Notes: generated by a model from the sequence alone, not told the origin. 53,389 bases of DNA from Magnetococcales bacterium (GCA_015232395.1 JADFZT010000028.1:1-53389), one strand, 5' to 3'; positions 26,469 to 34,590 are shown, counted from the first letter of the stretch. Program-made: numbers and translations.

Positions 26469-27002
26469 CTAACCGAAAAAATAGCCCCAGCCAACGCCTG
26501 CCAAAGCGCCGATGCCGGTGAGAACGAAGGTGGTGATGCTGAAAAGTTTTTCTTCGGTCAAGCCGTCCTTGCTGCTCCCCGCGACGATGATGCCGACGAC
26601 ATATCCGGCAGCAAGACCGATGCGTAACGGCACGGACAAAATATCTTTCAGGGTGAGGCTGTAGATGAGAAGGAGGGTGCCCAGAAAGCCAAACAGTTGA
26701 ATGAGGGTGGCGGTATCTATCCGGGGGTCGCCCTGCTCTGCCGATGGGGAAGGGGGCTCTTGCTGGTCAGGAGGGCTTGCTTCCACTTCTGAAACAGCCT
26801 GATCCCCTTTGGATGGATCATGGGGAAAGGCTCCCGGGGTGGAGCGAACAGCGCCACAGTCGTAGCAGTCATAGTTTTCCTCACCCCAACCGACCACATG
26901 GAGAGAGCCACATTCGGGACAGCGAAACAGGTCATCATCCAATGGATCGTCATCCAGAGGGTTTTTATCAACGGGTTCGTCATGGTCATGGTTGCTGGAC
27001 AT
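26469..27002 (-). CDS. Membrane protein with N-terminal zinc ribbon, unknown function
   Basis: The 177-residue product has an acidic N-terminus and then a zinc ribbon with two CxxC pairs (RCPECGSLH, C28/C31; YDCYDCGAV, C46/C49). After a proline-rich linker come about three hydrophobic helices (LIQLFGFLGTLLLIYSL, IGLAAGYVVGIIVAG, TTFVLTGIGALAGVGWGYFF). I do not recognise a named family. The layout suggests a cytoplasmic metal-binding head on a small membrane anchor. AGAGG lies 9 nt before the ATG. The small gene at 27028-27207 lies 25 bp upstream on the same strand. Confidence 0.7.
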   Translation of the reverse strand: MSSNHDHDEPVDKNPLDDDPLDDDLFRCPECGSLHVVGWGEENYDCYDCGAVRSTPGAFPHDPSKGDQAVSEVEASPPDQQEPPSPSAEQGDPRIDTATLIQLFGFLGTLLLIYSLTLKDILSVPLRIGLAAGYVVGIIVAGSSKDGLTEEKLFSITTFVLTGIGALAGVGWGYFFG

Positions 27003-27027
27003 CCATTAAGCCTCTGGTATGGCGCTA

Positions 27028-27207
27028 TCAACGCGGTCGATCATAAATGGATAGGGCAAACAGTTGCTGAATGCTCTCCATCAAGGATAAGGCGTCATCT
27101 CTTTTTTTGCCATCCATTTCCACTCTCCGTAAAATCGGGGTATGGCGTTCCGTTATCAGCGGAAAGTGGCTATGGCGGTGGTTTTTTTTGGGCTTAAGGT
27201 CTTCCAT
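27028..27207 (-). CDS. Small basic protein (59 residues), unknown
   Basis: The ATG at 27207 is preceded by GGGAGAGG. The product begins MEDLKPKKNHRHSHFPLITE and ends with LMESIQQLFALSIYDRPR: basic and His-rich in front, helical at the end. It has the same orientation and close spacing as the next gene (zinc-ribbon membrane protein), which supports a real two-gene unit. No family is recognised and chance coding is possible. Confidence 0.42.
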   Translation of the reverse strand: MEDLKPKKNHRHSHFPLITERHTPILRRVEMDGKKRDDALSLMESIQQLFALSIYDRPR

Positions 27208-27473
27208 GATCCTCTCCCGTGAGGGGGGCATTGAAGAAGAAGGGTTGACCTTCGGGCGCATTGTGCTTCAGCCTTTAGGGTGGGCAGCATGCCTTTGGCG
27301 TCTTTGTTCAAATGGGGTTGAGTGGTGGATAACGCCTCCCCAGGAGTGGCATAAACGGTTTCCAAAACAAACGGAAAACCGAAAAAAACCGCTCCACCCC
27401 TAAGCTGAATGGCTTTGGGAGTCATTGTGGCAAACAGTGTTAAGGCAGCTTCGTTATAGGGAGATTGAAACGC

Positions 27474-27947
27474 ATGAACGCATCACATGAGAAAACCCTT
27501 TCCCGCCGGGAGTTCTTCCGGGGGGCCGGACTGGCCGGATTGACCTGCATGGCAGCCGGACTGGCCGTACCCCGTGGGGCCGAGGCCTCTACGGTGGAGT
27601 CGTTGATCGCTGAAAAAATGGGCGGTGATAACATCACCATGGCCAAAGTCAATCTGGGCACCCCGGATACCGCCGAAAACGGTGCGCTGGTTCGGGTACC
27701 TGTCTCCGTGGATCATCCCATGGACGCTGACAATCATGTCCAAAGCTTGGCGGTCTTTGTGGATAATAATCCCAAACCCTTCGTGGCCCTCTATGAGTTC
27801 AGCCCCGCTGCTGGTAAGGTGGACCTGGAGTTCCGTATCCGTATGGCTGGTTCCTCCAAGCTGCGGGTGGTGGCCAAGAACAACAAAGGTGAGCTCTTCG
27901 GTGTCATGAAGGAAATCGCCGTGGCGGCAGGTGGATGCGCCAATTAG
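27474..27947 (+). CDS. soxY: SoxY, sulfur carrier subunit of the thiosulfate-oxidising Sox system
   Basis: SoxY carries sulfur intermediates on a C-terminal cysteine in the periplasm. The 157-residue product has a Tat signal (SRREFFRGAGLAGL ... AEA cut site) and the SoxY fold (VKVNLGTPDTAENGALVRVPVSV-like strands, HPMDADNHVQSLAVF). It ends GGCAN with C155, whereas classical SoxY ends GGCGG. The carrier cysteine is kept but the tail differs. A TTG at 27465 is in frame, but GGGAGA 9 nt before the ATG at 27474 favours the latter. soxZ follows after 100 bp. No soxA, soxX, soxB or soxCD is present here. Confidence 0.9.
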   Translation: MNASHEKTLSRREFFRGAGLAGLTCMAAGLAVPRGAEASTVESLIAEKMGGDNITMAKVNLGTPDTAENGALVRVPVSVDHPMDADNHVQSLAVFVDNNPKPFVALYEFSPAAGKVDLEFRIRMAGSSKLRVVAKNNKGELFGVMKEIAVAAGGCAN

Positions 27948-28047
27948 TCAGCCCAACTCCTGGCCCCAGACCCTGAACAGGACTCGGGCAAGGATGCGGC
28001 TTTACCGGAATTCGTAACGAATCGAACGATTTTGGAGGCAGTTCATC

Positions 28048-28383
28048 ATGGCAGCAATCGGTAAACCCAAAGTGCGCGGGCCCCGTAAACCCGTCAAGGC
28101 CGGCGATTCGGTGCTGATCAAAACCCTGATCAAGCACCCCATGGAGAGTGGACTTCGCAAAAACAAAGATACTGGCGAACCCATTCCCGCACATTTCATC
28201 AACTCCGTGGTCGCCGAATATGATGGCAATCAGGTGCTGAAGGCAGAGTGGACCGGTGCGGTTTCCAAAAACCCCTTCCTCTCCTTCAACGTCAAAGCCA
28301 CCAAGGCAGGCCCCGTGAAAGTCACCTGGACTGACAACCAGGGCGGCAGCTTCTCGGCGAGTGCCAATCTGAAGGTGGGGTGA
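28048..28383 (+). CDS. soxZ: SoxZ, partner of SoxY
   Basis: The 111-residue product has the SoxZ immunoglobulin-like fold: KAGDSVLIKTLIKHPMESG, IPAHFINSVVAEYDGNQV, SKNPFLSFNVKA and the closing TWTDNQGGSF. SoxZ forms the heterodimer with SoxY and holds the carrier arm. It lacks its own signal peptide, as usual, and would be exported with SoxY through Tat. GGAGG lies about 8 nt before the ATG. A bidirectional terminator sits 90 bp downstream. Confidence 0.92.
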   Translation: MAAIGKPKVRGPRKPVKAGDSVLIKTLIKHPMESGLRKNKDTGEPIPAHFINSVVAEYDGNQVLKAEWTGAVSKNPFLSFNVKATKAGPVKVTWTDNQGGSFSASANLKVG

Positions 28384-28470
28384 CGACGCGCTACCTTCAG
28401 GCGTCGGATTGATCCCGGTTTCTCCAAGGGGGGCGACCCCTGCCGGAAATTGTGAGATCCACTCCAGGCA

Positions 28471-28507
28471 AAAAAAAGCCATCCCGTTGGTCAGGGGTGG
28501 CTTTTTT
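28471..28507. terminator. Bidirectional rho-independent terminator (soxYZ / mla)
   Basis: A-run, then the stem GCCATCCC / GGGGTGGC with loop GTTGGTCA, then a six-T run. The A-run on the other side makes it work for the leftward mlaEFDC transcript too, which ends at 28634. Confidence 0.88.
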
Positions 28508-28633
28508 GCGTTTTGGAGCTTGGCTGGTCAGGTGAAAAATAGTCTGGCACTGTGAATCCATCCGGCAAAACCTGGCTTGATGCAGCCATGGGAGTTCATT
28601 GCCATGTTGAGGAATCTCCCGGCAGAGGCTTTT

Positions 28634-29245
28634 TCAGCCCTCCTCTTTTTCAAGCTTTTCCTCCAGCTTGGCCAGCAATCCATCTACGGAGGAATTTTTC
28701 AAAATTTGCTGAAACTGCGCCCGATAGTTGGCGATGACGCTCACCCCTTCGATGATGACGTCAAATATTTTCCAGTTGGCATCGTCTTTATAAAGCCGGT
28801 AGGAAAGGTCATATTTTTGGGATTTGGAGGTGACCACGCTATCCACCCGGGTGATCCGCTTGGTTTGACGGACCTCCTTGGTAAACTCCACTTCCTCCCC
28901 CTGATATTGCTCCACTCGGGCCAGATAGGTGTTTTCCAGAATGCGGGTGAAAAGGGGGATAAATTTTTCTTTTTGGCTCGGGGAAAATTTCCGCCATTTA
29001 CGCCCCACCGCCCCTTGGGCCATGCGGGCAAAGTCGAACTCCTTGTAGAGGGTCTCCCGCAAACGGGTACGGCGTAGTTCCAGATTTTCCGGTAGGGAAA
29101 GCTCCGGGTCATTGAGAATGGTGATCGCCTGATTCACCGTCGACTTGATGAGGTGGATGTTGTCCGGCTGAGCCCAGAGGGCGCTCGGCATGAGAAGGAG
29201 GCAGAGTAGGGGCAGGATAATAAAAAAGATGGGGCGTTGGATCAT
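28634..29245 (-). CDS. mlaC: MlaC, periplasmic phospholipid shuttle
   Basis: MlaC ferries phospholipid between the outer-membrane MlaA complex and the inner-membrane MlaFEDB. The 203-residue product has a signal peptide (IFFIILPLLCLLLMPSALWA) and the MlaC/Ttg2 fold: EFDFARMAQGAVGRKWRK, FTRILENTYLARVEQY, YDLSYRLYKDDANWKIFDVIIEG-type strand. It is the last gene of the mlaEFDC unit, 18 bp after mlaD. Confidence 0.9.
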   Translation of the reverse strand: MIQRPIFFIILPLLCLLLMPSALWAQPDNIHLIKSTVNQAITILNDPELSLPENLELRRTRLRETLYKEFDFARMAQGAVGRKWRKFSPSQKEKFIPLFTRILENTYLARVEQYQGEEVEFTKEVRQTKRITRVDSVVTSKSQKYDLSYRLYKDDANWKIFDVIIEGVSVIANYRAQFQQILKNSSVDGLLAKLEEKLEKEEG

Positions 29246-29263
29246 GTCAGACTCCCTGGTCCT

Positions 29264-29713
29264 CTATTCCGTCGTGCCATGAATAAATTGGCTGATCAGC
29301 CCTTCCAGATTGATGGCTGGTTCAGTCTGGGTAATGACTTCGTTGGCTTCAAGGATGATATCCGACCCCCCCGGCAGGATCATCACATATCGGTCGCCAA
29401 TCAAACCCTTGGTGCGTACCGAAGCGATCGCATCTTCTTGAATAGCGACATCGTTGCGAATTTTCAAGAGTACCCGTGCTTCATACTCTTCAAGATCCAA
29501 CTCGATGGAGTCCACCCGCCCCACCTCAACCCCGGCGATTTCGACGTTGGCGCCTGCCTTCAGGCCGGAAATGGAGGAAAATTGGGCGTAGATGGGGGTA
29601 TAGTTGCCACCGATCAGTTCCATACGGGCCAGTTTGACCGACATCCAGCCCAGAGCCAGAATTCCAGCCAGAACGAACAGGCCCACTGCCACTTCCAGTT
29701 TTGCGCTTTTCAT
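29264..29713 (-). CDS. mlaD: MlaD, MCE-domain lipid-binding subunit
   Basis: The 149-residue protein has an N-terminal membrane helix (AVGLFVLAGILALGWMSV) and one MCE domain (FSSISGLKAGANVEIAGVEV, SVRTKGLIGDRYVMILPG). MlaD forms a hexameric ring on the periplasmic face of the transporter that passes lipid to MlaC. Length is normal for a single-MCE MlaD. It lies between mlaF and mlaC. Confidence 0.92.
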   Translation of the reverse strand: MKSAKLEVAVGLFVLAGILALGWMSVKLARMELIGGNYTPIYAQFSSISGLKAGANVEIAGVEVGRVDSIELDLEEYEARVLLKIRNDVAIQEDAIASVRTKGLIGDRYVMILPGGSDIILEANEVITQTEPAINLEGLISQFIHGTTE

Positions 29714-29734
29714 GCTTGCATCACTCCACAGGGC

Positions 29735-30766
29735 TCAGACGACCTTGATGGGGCCTTCCAGCTCTCCGTTGATAAATTGCCGGATGATGGGGTTGGTTGA
29801 ATTTTTGATCTCCTGAGAGGGCTCCGAAGCGAGTATTCGGCCCTGGTGCAGGACGACCGCATGATGGCACCAATTGAAAATTTCCGGAACGGCATGACTG
29901 ATCACCACCATGGTGTATCGGGTCCGGAGATAGGTTTGGCAGATGAGATAATGAATCGCATTTTCGATGATGGGGTCAAGGCCGGCTGTGGGTTCGTCCA
30001 GAAGTAAAATTTCCGGATCGGTCACCATGGCCCGGGCCAGTGCCGCCCGCTTGCGCATGCCCCCGGATAGTTCATCTGGAAATTTTCCCCCCATCCCTCT
30101 GAGATTGACCTCGGAGAGACATTTTTGAACCCGTTGGGCTATTTCATGATCGGGCAGGTCGGTTTTTTCCCGAAGGGGGAAGGCGACATTTTCCCGGACG
30201 TTCATGGAGTCGAAAAGCGCCCCACCCTGAAACAACATGGAAAATTGGCGGCGTATGGCGTTCAGCTTGTTGCCGCTGAGGCTGGAGATATCTTGATCCC
30301 CCACCCACACCTTGCCTGCATCGGGTTTCATCAGGCCGATCATGTGTTTGAGGGTGACGCTCTTGCCGCCACCGCTCATGCCGATGATGGCGGTGATCCG
30401 GTTGGCGGGGATTTCCAGGTTGACGTGATCAAGCACCTTGCGGCCATCGAGTGTTTTTTCCACATCCTCAAAGCGGATGGCGGCGGTGGCCTTGCCAGGT
30501 CTGGCCCCATAGGTCCGCCGCTCCTGGGAAAACTGGCGGAAGAGGCACTTTTGCATCTGGGCGCGGTTGATAAAGCCCAGGTCGATCAGTGCTTCATCGA
30601 TGAAGGCTTCACTGCCTTTTGGGATCGGTTTGTTTTTGGCCGCCTGCAACTGCTCTTCGGTGATGCAGCCACACTCCACCAGACAGCGGCCTGGCTCATA
30701 AAAGCCGCGCTTATCGGGCTTGAGGGGAAATTGGCTGGATGGAGCGTCAGAACCGGTCATGGCCAT
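29735..30766 (-). CDS. mlaF: MlaF-type ABC ATPase with a GspE/MshE-like N-terminal extension
   Basis: The ATPase core (about 96-343) has Walker A GMSGGGKS (129-136), the signature LSGGMRKRAALARA, Walker B ILLLDEPTAGLDP and the H-switch VISHAVPE. It powers lipid transport with MlaE and MlaD. Unusually, about 90 residues precede the core. They resemble the N-terminal module of type II secretion/MshE ATPases: GRCLVECGCITEEQLQAA and DEALIDLGFINRAQMQKCL. Ordinary MlaF proteins start directly with the ATPase. In MshE such domains bind c-di-GMP; whether this one does is unknown. The gene starts 3 bp after the mlaE stop. No mlaB is seen. Confidence 0.9.
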   Translation of the reverse strand: MAMTGSDAPSSQFPLKPDKRGFYEPGRCLVECGCITEEQLQAAKNKPIPKGSEAFIDEALIDLGFINRAQMQKCLFRQFSQERRTYGARPGKATAAIRFEDVEKTLDGRKVLDHVNLEIPANRITAIIGMSGGGKSVTLKHMIGLMKPDAGKVWVGDQDISSLSGNKLNAIRRQFSMLFQGGALFDSMNVRENVAFPLREKTDLPDHEIAQRVQKCLSEVNLRGMGGKFPDELSGGMRKRAALARAMVTDPEILLLDEPTAGLDPIIENAIHYLICQTYLRTRYTMVVISHAVPEIFNWCHHAVVLHQGRILASEPSQEIKNSTNPIIRQFINGELEGPIKVV

Positions 30767-30769
30767 TTT

Positions 30770-31540
30770 CTAGAGCATGATGGAGGTGATGAAATAGTCG
30801 CAGACCAGTATCAGCACTGAACTGAGAACCACAGCGGAGGTGGTGGCTTGACTGACTCCCTCAGCCCCACGCTTGGTATAGTAGCCTTTATAGGTGCAGA
30901 CCCAGGTGATGATGAGGCCGAAACAGAACGCCTTGATCAAGCCCACGACGATATCCTTCATCACCACGGCTGATTCGATACCACCAAAATAGGTCCCGCC
31001 GCTCATGCCCAAAAGTTGCACCGCCACCAGATAGCCTCCCAGAATACCGATGACGTCAAAGATGACCGTCAGCAGGGGCAGGGCGATGAGGCCCGCTTCG
31101 ATTCTGGGGGCAACCAGAAACCGGATGGGTTGGATTCCCATCGATTCCAGGGCGTCCAGCTGTTCACGGATGCGCATGATACCCAGCTCTGCCGTCAGCG
31201 CCGAACCGGCTCGCCCCGTGACCATCAATCCGGAGAGCACCGGACCCAGCTCACGGATCATGGAGAGGGCCACCGCTGGCCCCAACAAGGCCTCGGAGCC
31301 AAATCGGGTGAGGGTGTAATAACCCTGAAGCGCCAAGACCATACCGGCAAAAATGGCGGTCAGGGTGATGACGAACAGGCTGCGGATGCCGATAAAGTGA
31401 ATCTGCTTGAGCAGGTTCCGAGGGCGGAAAGGGGGCGTGACAAAGGCGGCCAGACTGATGGCTAAAAAGACAAACATCCGCCCCATTTCCTGAACGGAAT
31501 CGAGGCTGGCTTGGCCGAGACGTTGGACAAAGAGGGGCAT
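30770..31540 (-). CDS. mlaE: MlaE, permease of the phospholipid transporter
   Basis: The 256-residue membrane protein shows the MlaE/YrbE permease pattern: GIRSLFVITLTAIFAGMVLA, RELGPVLSGLMVTGRAGSA, AELGIMRIREQLDALESMG and an EAGLIALPLLTVIFDVIGIL helix. It is the first gene of the leftward operon. The 172-bp region to the right separates it from mlaA, which is transcribed the other way and belongs to the same lipid-asymmetry pathway. Confidence 0.92.
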   Translation of the reverse strand: MPLFVQRLGQASLDSVQEMGRMFVFLAISLAAFVTPPFRPRNLLKQIHFIGIRSLFVITLTAIFAGMVLALQGYYTLTRFGSEALLGPAVALSMIRELGPVLSGLMVTGRAGSALTAELGIMRIREQLDALESMGIQPIRFLVAPRIEAGLIALPLLTVIFDVIGILGGYLVAVQLLGMSGGTYFGGIESAVVMKDIVVGLIKAFCFGLIITWVCTYKGYYTKRGAEGVSQATTSAVVLSSVLILVCDYFITSIML

Positions 31541-31712
31541 ACCGGGTATAAATTCGGTCCGTGTAGTGCGAAGGCATGTTACGGATCGTTCAGCTTCGCC
31601 ATTGATTAATTATTGAGAACGGCGAAATTATCATCCATCATCCGCCCCATTGGCAAGGACTGGGGATTGGTAAAATGTCGATTGGATCGAAGAGGTGGTT
31701 GTGGAGGGGCAA

Positions 31713-32474
31713 ATGAGAGTTTTTTTTGGATTCATATTGGTGCTGGCACTGTTCTGGATGCCGGTGGATACGCTGGCTGAATCCCATCAGGTTGGCGGAG
31801 AAATCCATCTTTCCGACTCCGAGCCCATTTCTGACGACGATCTTTGGGGGCCGGAAGAGGTGGGAATGGAAGTTTCCGATCCTTTGGAGCCCTGGAACCG
31901 TCTGATGTTTGCCGTCAACGACATTTTTTATCACGCCCTGCTCAAACCGGTCTCCCAGCTCTATGGCTTCATTATCCCTGAGTTTGGCCGGGTGGGCATT
32001 CGCAACGCCTTTCACAATTTGACCATGCCCCAACACTTTCTCAACGCCCTGCTCCAAGGTAAAGGAACTTTGGCAGCCCGGGAGTTGGGTCGTTTTGGTA
32101 TCAACTCCACTCTGGGCATTCTCGGCCTGATGGATATTGCCGAAAGCCGTTTTGGTATGCCCAGTGGGGATGAGGACTTTGGGCAGACCATGGGGGCCTG
32201 GGGCATCGGCGACTCCCTCTACCTGGTCTGGCCCCTGATCGGTCCATCCAATTTACGCGATAGCGTCGGCCTGGTTGGCGATGCAGCGGTCAATCCCTTC
32301 ACCTATGTCCCGGAGGATTCCCACGCCCGGGCCGGCATTTTTGCTCTGAAGGTGGTCAACAACACCTCCCTGCGTATTGGTGAATATGAAGCCCTCAAAG
32401 AATCCGCCATCGATCCCTATGTCTCTTTGAGGGATGCCTATCTGCAGTTGCGGCGGAGACAGATTACCGAGTGA
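31713..32474 (+). CDS. mlaA: MlaA (VacJ) outer-membrane phospholipid-removal protein
   Basis: The product (253 residues) contains the MlaA core: SDPLEPWNRLMFAVNDIF, LKPVSQLYGFIIPEFGR, FHNLTMPQHFLNALLQGK, and EDFGQTMGAWGIGDSLYLVW followed by GPSNLRDSVG. MlaA sits as a ring in the outer membrane and extracts mislocalised phospholipids. MlaA is usually a lipoprotein, but this one has a normal signal peptide (GFILVLALFWMPVDTLA) without a lipobox cysteine. A GTG at 31695 is in frame; GGAGG 5 nt before the ATG at 31713 sets the start. The stop overlaps the next gene. Confidence 0.9.
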   Translation: MRVFFGFILVLALFWMPVDTLAESHQVGGEIHLSDSEPISDDDLWGPEEVGMEVSDPLEPWNRLMFAVNDIFYHALLKPVSQLYGFIIPEFGRVGIRNAFHNLTMPQHFLNALLQGKGTLAARELGRFGINSTLGILGLMDIAESRFGMPSGDEDFGQTMGAWGIGDSLYLVWPLIGPSNLRDSVGLVGDAAVNPFTYVPEDSHARAGIFALKVVNNTSLRIGEYEALKESAIDPYVSLRDAYLQLRRRQITE

Positions 32475-33298
32475 TGGTTTCCCAGTTGGTGGCCTCCTCT
32501 TCCGATAGGAACGCCTTTTTTCCCGGCAACCCACCCCCTGTGCCTTCTTCTAAAATCCAATCCTCTTGGTTTTCTAGGGGGTTGCGTCTGCTTTCGAACC
32601 GATCCAGCTGGCTGCCGGGGGGGCTGGTGCTGCTGTTCCTTCTTACCGGATGTGCTGCCAACAATTCATCCACCGGCACTATTCAGGACGAAGGGTTTGA
32701 GCTGACCGATCTGGCCAAGACCGATATCGATCTGGTGGTGGCCAGCCATCGCCGGGAGGTGATGGGCTTGTTGGCCAGGATGATGGACTCCCTCTATGCC
32801 CATAATCCCGAAGCCCTGAAAAAATCCGGTTATTCCTTAGCCCAAGGGAGCCTGAAACGGGTTTTCGGCAAGCACCACAACTGGCGCTTTCCGGATCTTG
32901 GGGACAAACAGGGTACCGATGCCATTCTGCTCAGCATGGACAACCGGTTTCAGGGGGATCGGGTGCTCGCCTTTACCGTTGGGCTGGGGTCGATGCTGGC
33001 GGCTTCTTACAACATGAAACACGAATTTTACGTCCTCGACGATCTGGACCCCCAAAAACTCTATAACAGCGCCCGCAATGTTGAAATCGCCATGCAAAAG
33101 CTCTCCCGGGCCAAAAATGATCGGGGACGGCTCTTCCTGGTTACCAACCAGCTCAAGGGGCCTTTTCCCGACTTGAGCGTGGAGCGACTGACCGGGGGCA
33201 TTGTCGCCAGCCAAGACACCATTGCCCGGATTATCGCTCAAAAGACCAAGAGAAATATCAAACAGGCGATCCAGTTTTTGATGTTTTTGCCTATTTGA
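32474..33298 (+). CDS. Putative lipoprotein of unknown function, coupled to mlaA
   Basis: The product (274 residues) contains a lipobox (LVLLFLLTGCAAN, C60) after an unusually long, polar N-terminus. An in-frame TTG at 32582 would give a standard-length lipoprotein signal, so the true start is uncertain. The mature part is mixed alpha/beta with no family I recognise. Features include VVASHRREVMGLLARMMDSLY, a hydrophobic strand FTVGLGSMLAASYN and LPI at the end. Its start overlaps the mlaA stop (TGATGG), so it is co-translated and may act in outer-membrane lipid homeostasis. Confidence 0.75.
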   Translation: MVSQLVASSSDRNAFFPGNPPPVPSSKIQSSWFSRGLRLLSNRSSWLPGGLVLLFLLTGCAANNSSTGTIQDEGFELTDLAKTDIDLVVASHRREVMGLLARMMDSLYAHNPEALKKSGYSLAQGSLKRVFGKHHNWRFPDLGDKQGTDAILLSMDNRFQGDRVLAFTVGLGSMLAASYNMKHEFYVLDDLDPQKLYNSARNVEIAMQKLSRAKNDRGRLFLVTNQLKGPFPDLSVERLTGGIVASQDTIARIIAQKTKRNIKQAIQFLMFLPI

Positions 33299-33370
33299 TC
33301 ACGCCACTTTTTCGAATCCCGCCTTTTTCTTCAGTTCGGCACACCCCTTGCTCTCATTTGGCTTGATACA

Positions 33371-33505
33371 TGGTTTGACACATCATCTCAGGCAACCTGT
33401 GGGCTCAATCGTAGGCGGCCTGACACCTCATCGTAGGTAGTCTGACACCTGATCACAGGCGGTCTGAAGCATGCTGTAGGCGGTCTGACGCATGTTGTGG
33501 GCAGG
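33371..33505 (+). repeat. Degenerate 21-22 bp tandem repeats
   Basis: Four clear units lie at 33411-33432, 33433-33454, 33455-33475 and 33476-33496, each close to GTAGGCGGTCTGACACCTGATC. There is a partial unit after them (GTGGGCAGG) and a weaker one before (33371-33388). Each keeps a GGY-TCTGA core. The array sits between the lipoprotein stop and the TPR gene, about 70 bp before its start. There are no spacers, so it is not a CRISPR. Confidence 0.75.
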
Positions 33506-33573
33506 TGATGGGGTGGGTATACTGTCCGAAGGAACCGATTCGTTCATCATTTTTTACTTAGCGTGGCCTATCC

Positions 33574-34590
33574 ATGAAATCTCTCGTTGCCGTTTGTCTC
33601 TGTTTTGCACTTCTGACCGGTCTTTCCTTCCCGGAAAAGAGCTATGCCGATGAGTTGGAGGAGATCTATCGGTTGGCGGACCAAAGACGGTTCGATCAGG
33701 CCAATCGTCGCCTGAATGCCTACCTGAAGGAAAACCCCAAGGATCCCCAGGCACGTTTTCTCAAGGGCTTGGTGCTGACAGAACAGAAAAAACGCGGTGA
33801 AGCGATCAAAGTCTTCACAGCTCTCAGCCGGGACTATCCGGAGCTGCCGGAGCCATTCAACAATCTTGCGGTTCTTTTCGCCGAACAGGGGGATTACGAC
33901 AAGGCTCGGGATGCCCTGACCCGGGCCATCGAAACCCATCCCAACTATGCCACCGCCCACGAAAATTTGGGTGATATCTACGCCAAGATGGCCTCTCAAT
34001 CCTACAGCCGGGCTTTGCAGCTCAATCGCTCCAATGCCCAGGCCCAGGCCAAGCTGAACCTGGTCACCAAGCTTTTCACCATGATGCCGGGTCAGGAGGG
34101 TGAGAGCGCGGTTCCTGCCAGCACGGCCCAGGCCGCACCCGTCAAAAAGAGCTACACCCCCCCCCCACCCGCACCTCGTCGTGAAACGACTCAAGCCGCC
34201 GCCAAACCCAAAGCGGCCAAGGCCAAAAAGGACTCCAGTGCTGCCAAGCGGGCATCGGTGGAAAAAGCGGTTCGGGCTTGGGCTTCAGCCTGGTCGGCCC
34301 GGGATGTCAACCGCTATCTCTCCCATTATGGATCCAACTTTGAGCTGCCGGATGATGTAGCTGATCGTTCCGCCTGGGAGCAAAAACGGCGCTGGATCAT
34401 CCGCAAAGCCCGTTCCATCAAAGTGGAGCTGCGCAATCTGAAGGTTACGCTGGATAACGACAGTGAGGCCCGGGTGACATTTCAGCAGATTTATCGCTCC
34501 TCCCGCTACAAGGACAAGGTGGCAAAAACCCTCTTTATGGAGAAGGAGAGGGGGCGCTGGCGGATCGTACGGGAGGTCTCCGGCAGCTGA
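33574..34590 (+). CDS. Periplasmic TPR protein with C-terminal NTF2-like domain
   Basis: The 338-residue product has a signal peptide (VAVCLCFALLTGLSF ... SYA). About four TPR units follow (residues 28-165), including LADQRRFDQANRRLNAYL and LAVLFAEQGDYDKARDALTR. A Pro/Ala/Lys-rich linker (about 190-230) leads to an NTF2/SnoaL-like domain (VEKAVRAWASAWSARDVNRY, WIIRKARSIKVELRNLKV, RWRIVREVSG). Domains of this last type accompany L,D-transpeptidase and cell-envelope proteins in proteobacteria, so an envelope scaffold role is likely but unproven. The linker is low complexity (AAKPKAAKAKK). Confidence 0.8.
   Translation: MKSLVAVCLCFALLTGLSFPEKSYADELEEIYRLADQRRFDQANRRLNAYLKENPKDPQARFLKGLVLTEQKKRGEAIKVFTALSRDYPELPEPFNNLAVLFAEQGDYDKARDALTRAIETHPNYATAHENLGDIYAKMASQSYSRALQLNRSNAQAQAKLNLVTKLFTMMPGQEGESAVPASTAQAAPVKKSYTPPPPAPRRETTQAAAKPKAAKAKKDSSAAKRASVEKAVRAWASAWSARDVNRYLSHYGSNFELPDDVADRSAWEQKRRWIIRKARSIKVELRNLKVTLDNDSEARVTFQQIYRSSRYKDKVAKTLFMEKERGRWRIVREVSGS

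Noticed and set aside
27071-27403. 110-codon plus-strand open frame before soxY
   Set aside because: No ribosome site, low-complexity sequence, and it overlaps the better supported small minus-strand gene.
31594-31626. TTCGCC ... GGCGAA inverted repeat between mlaE and mlaA as an operator
   Set aside because: Arms are only six bases with a 21-base gap and no regulator is nearby; too weak to annotate.
33411-33496. 22-bp repeats considered as a CRISPR
   Set aside because: Units are directly adjacent, degenerate and without unique spacers.
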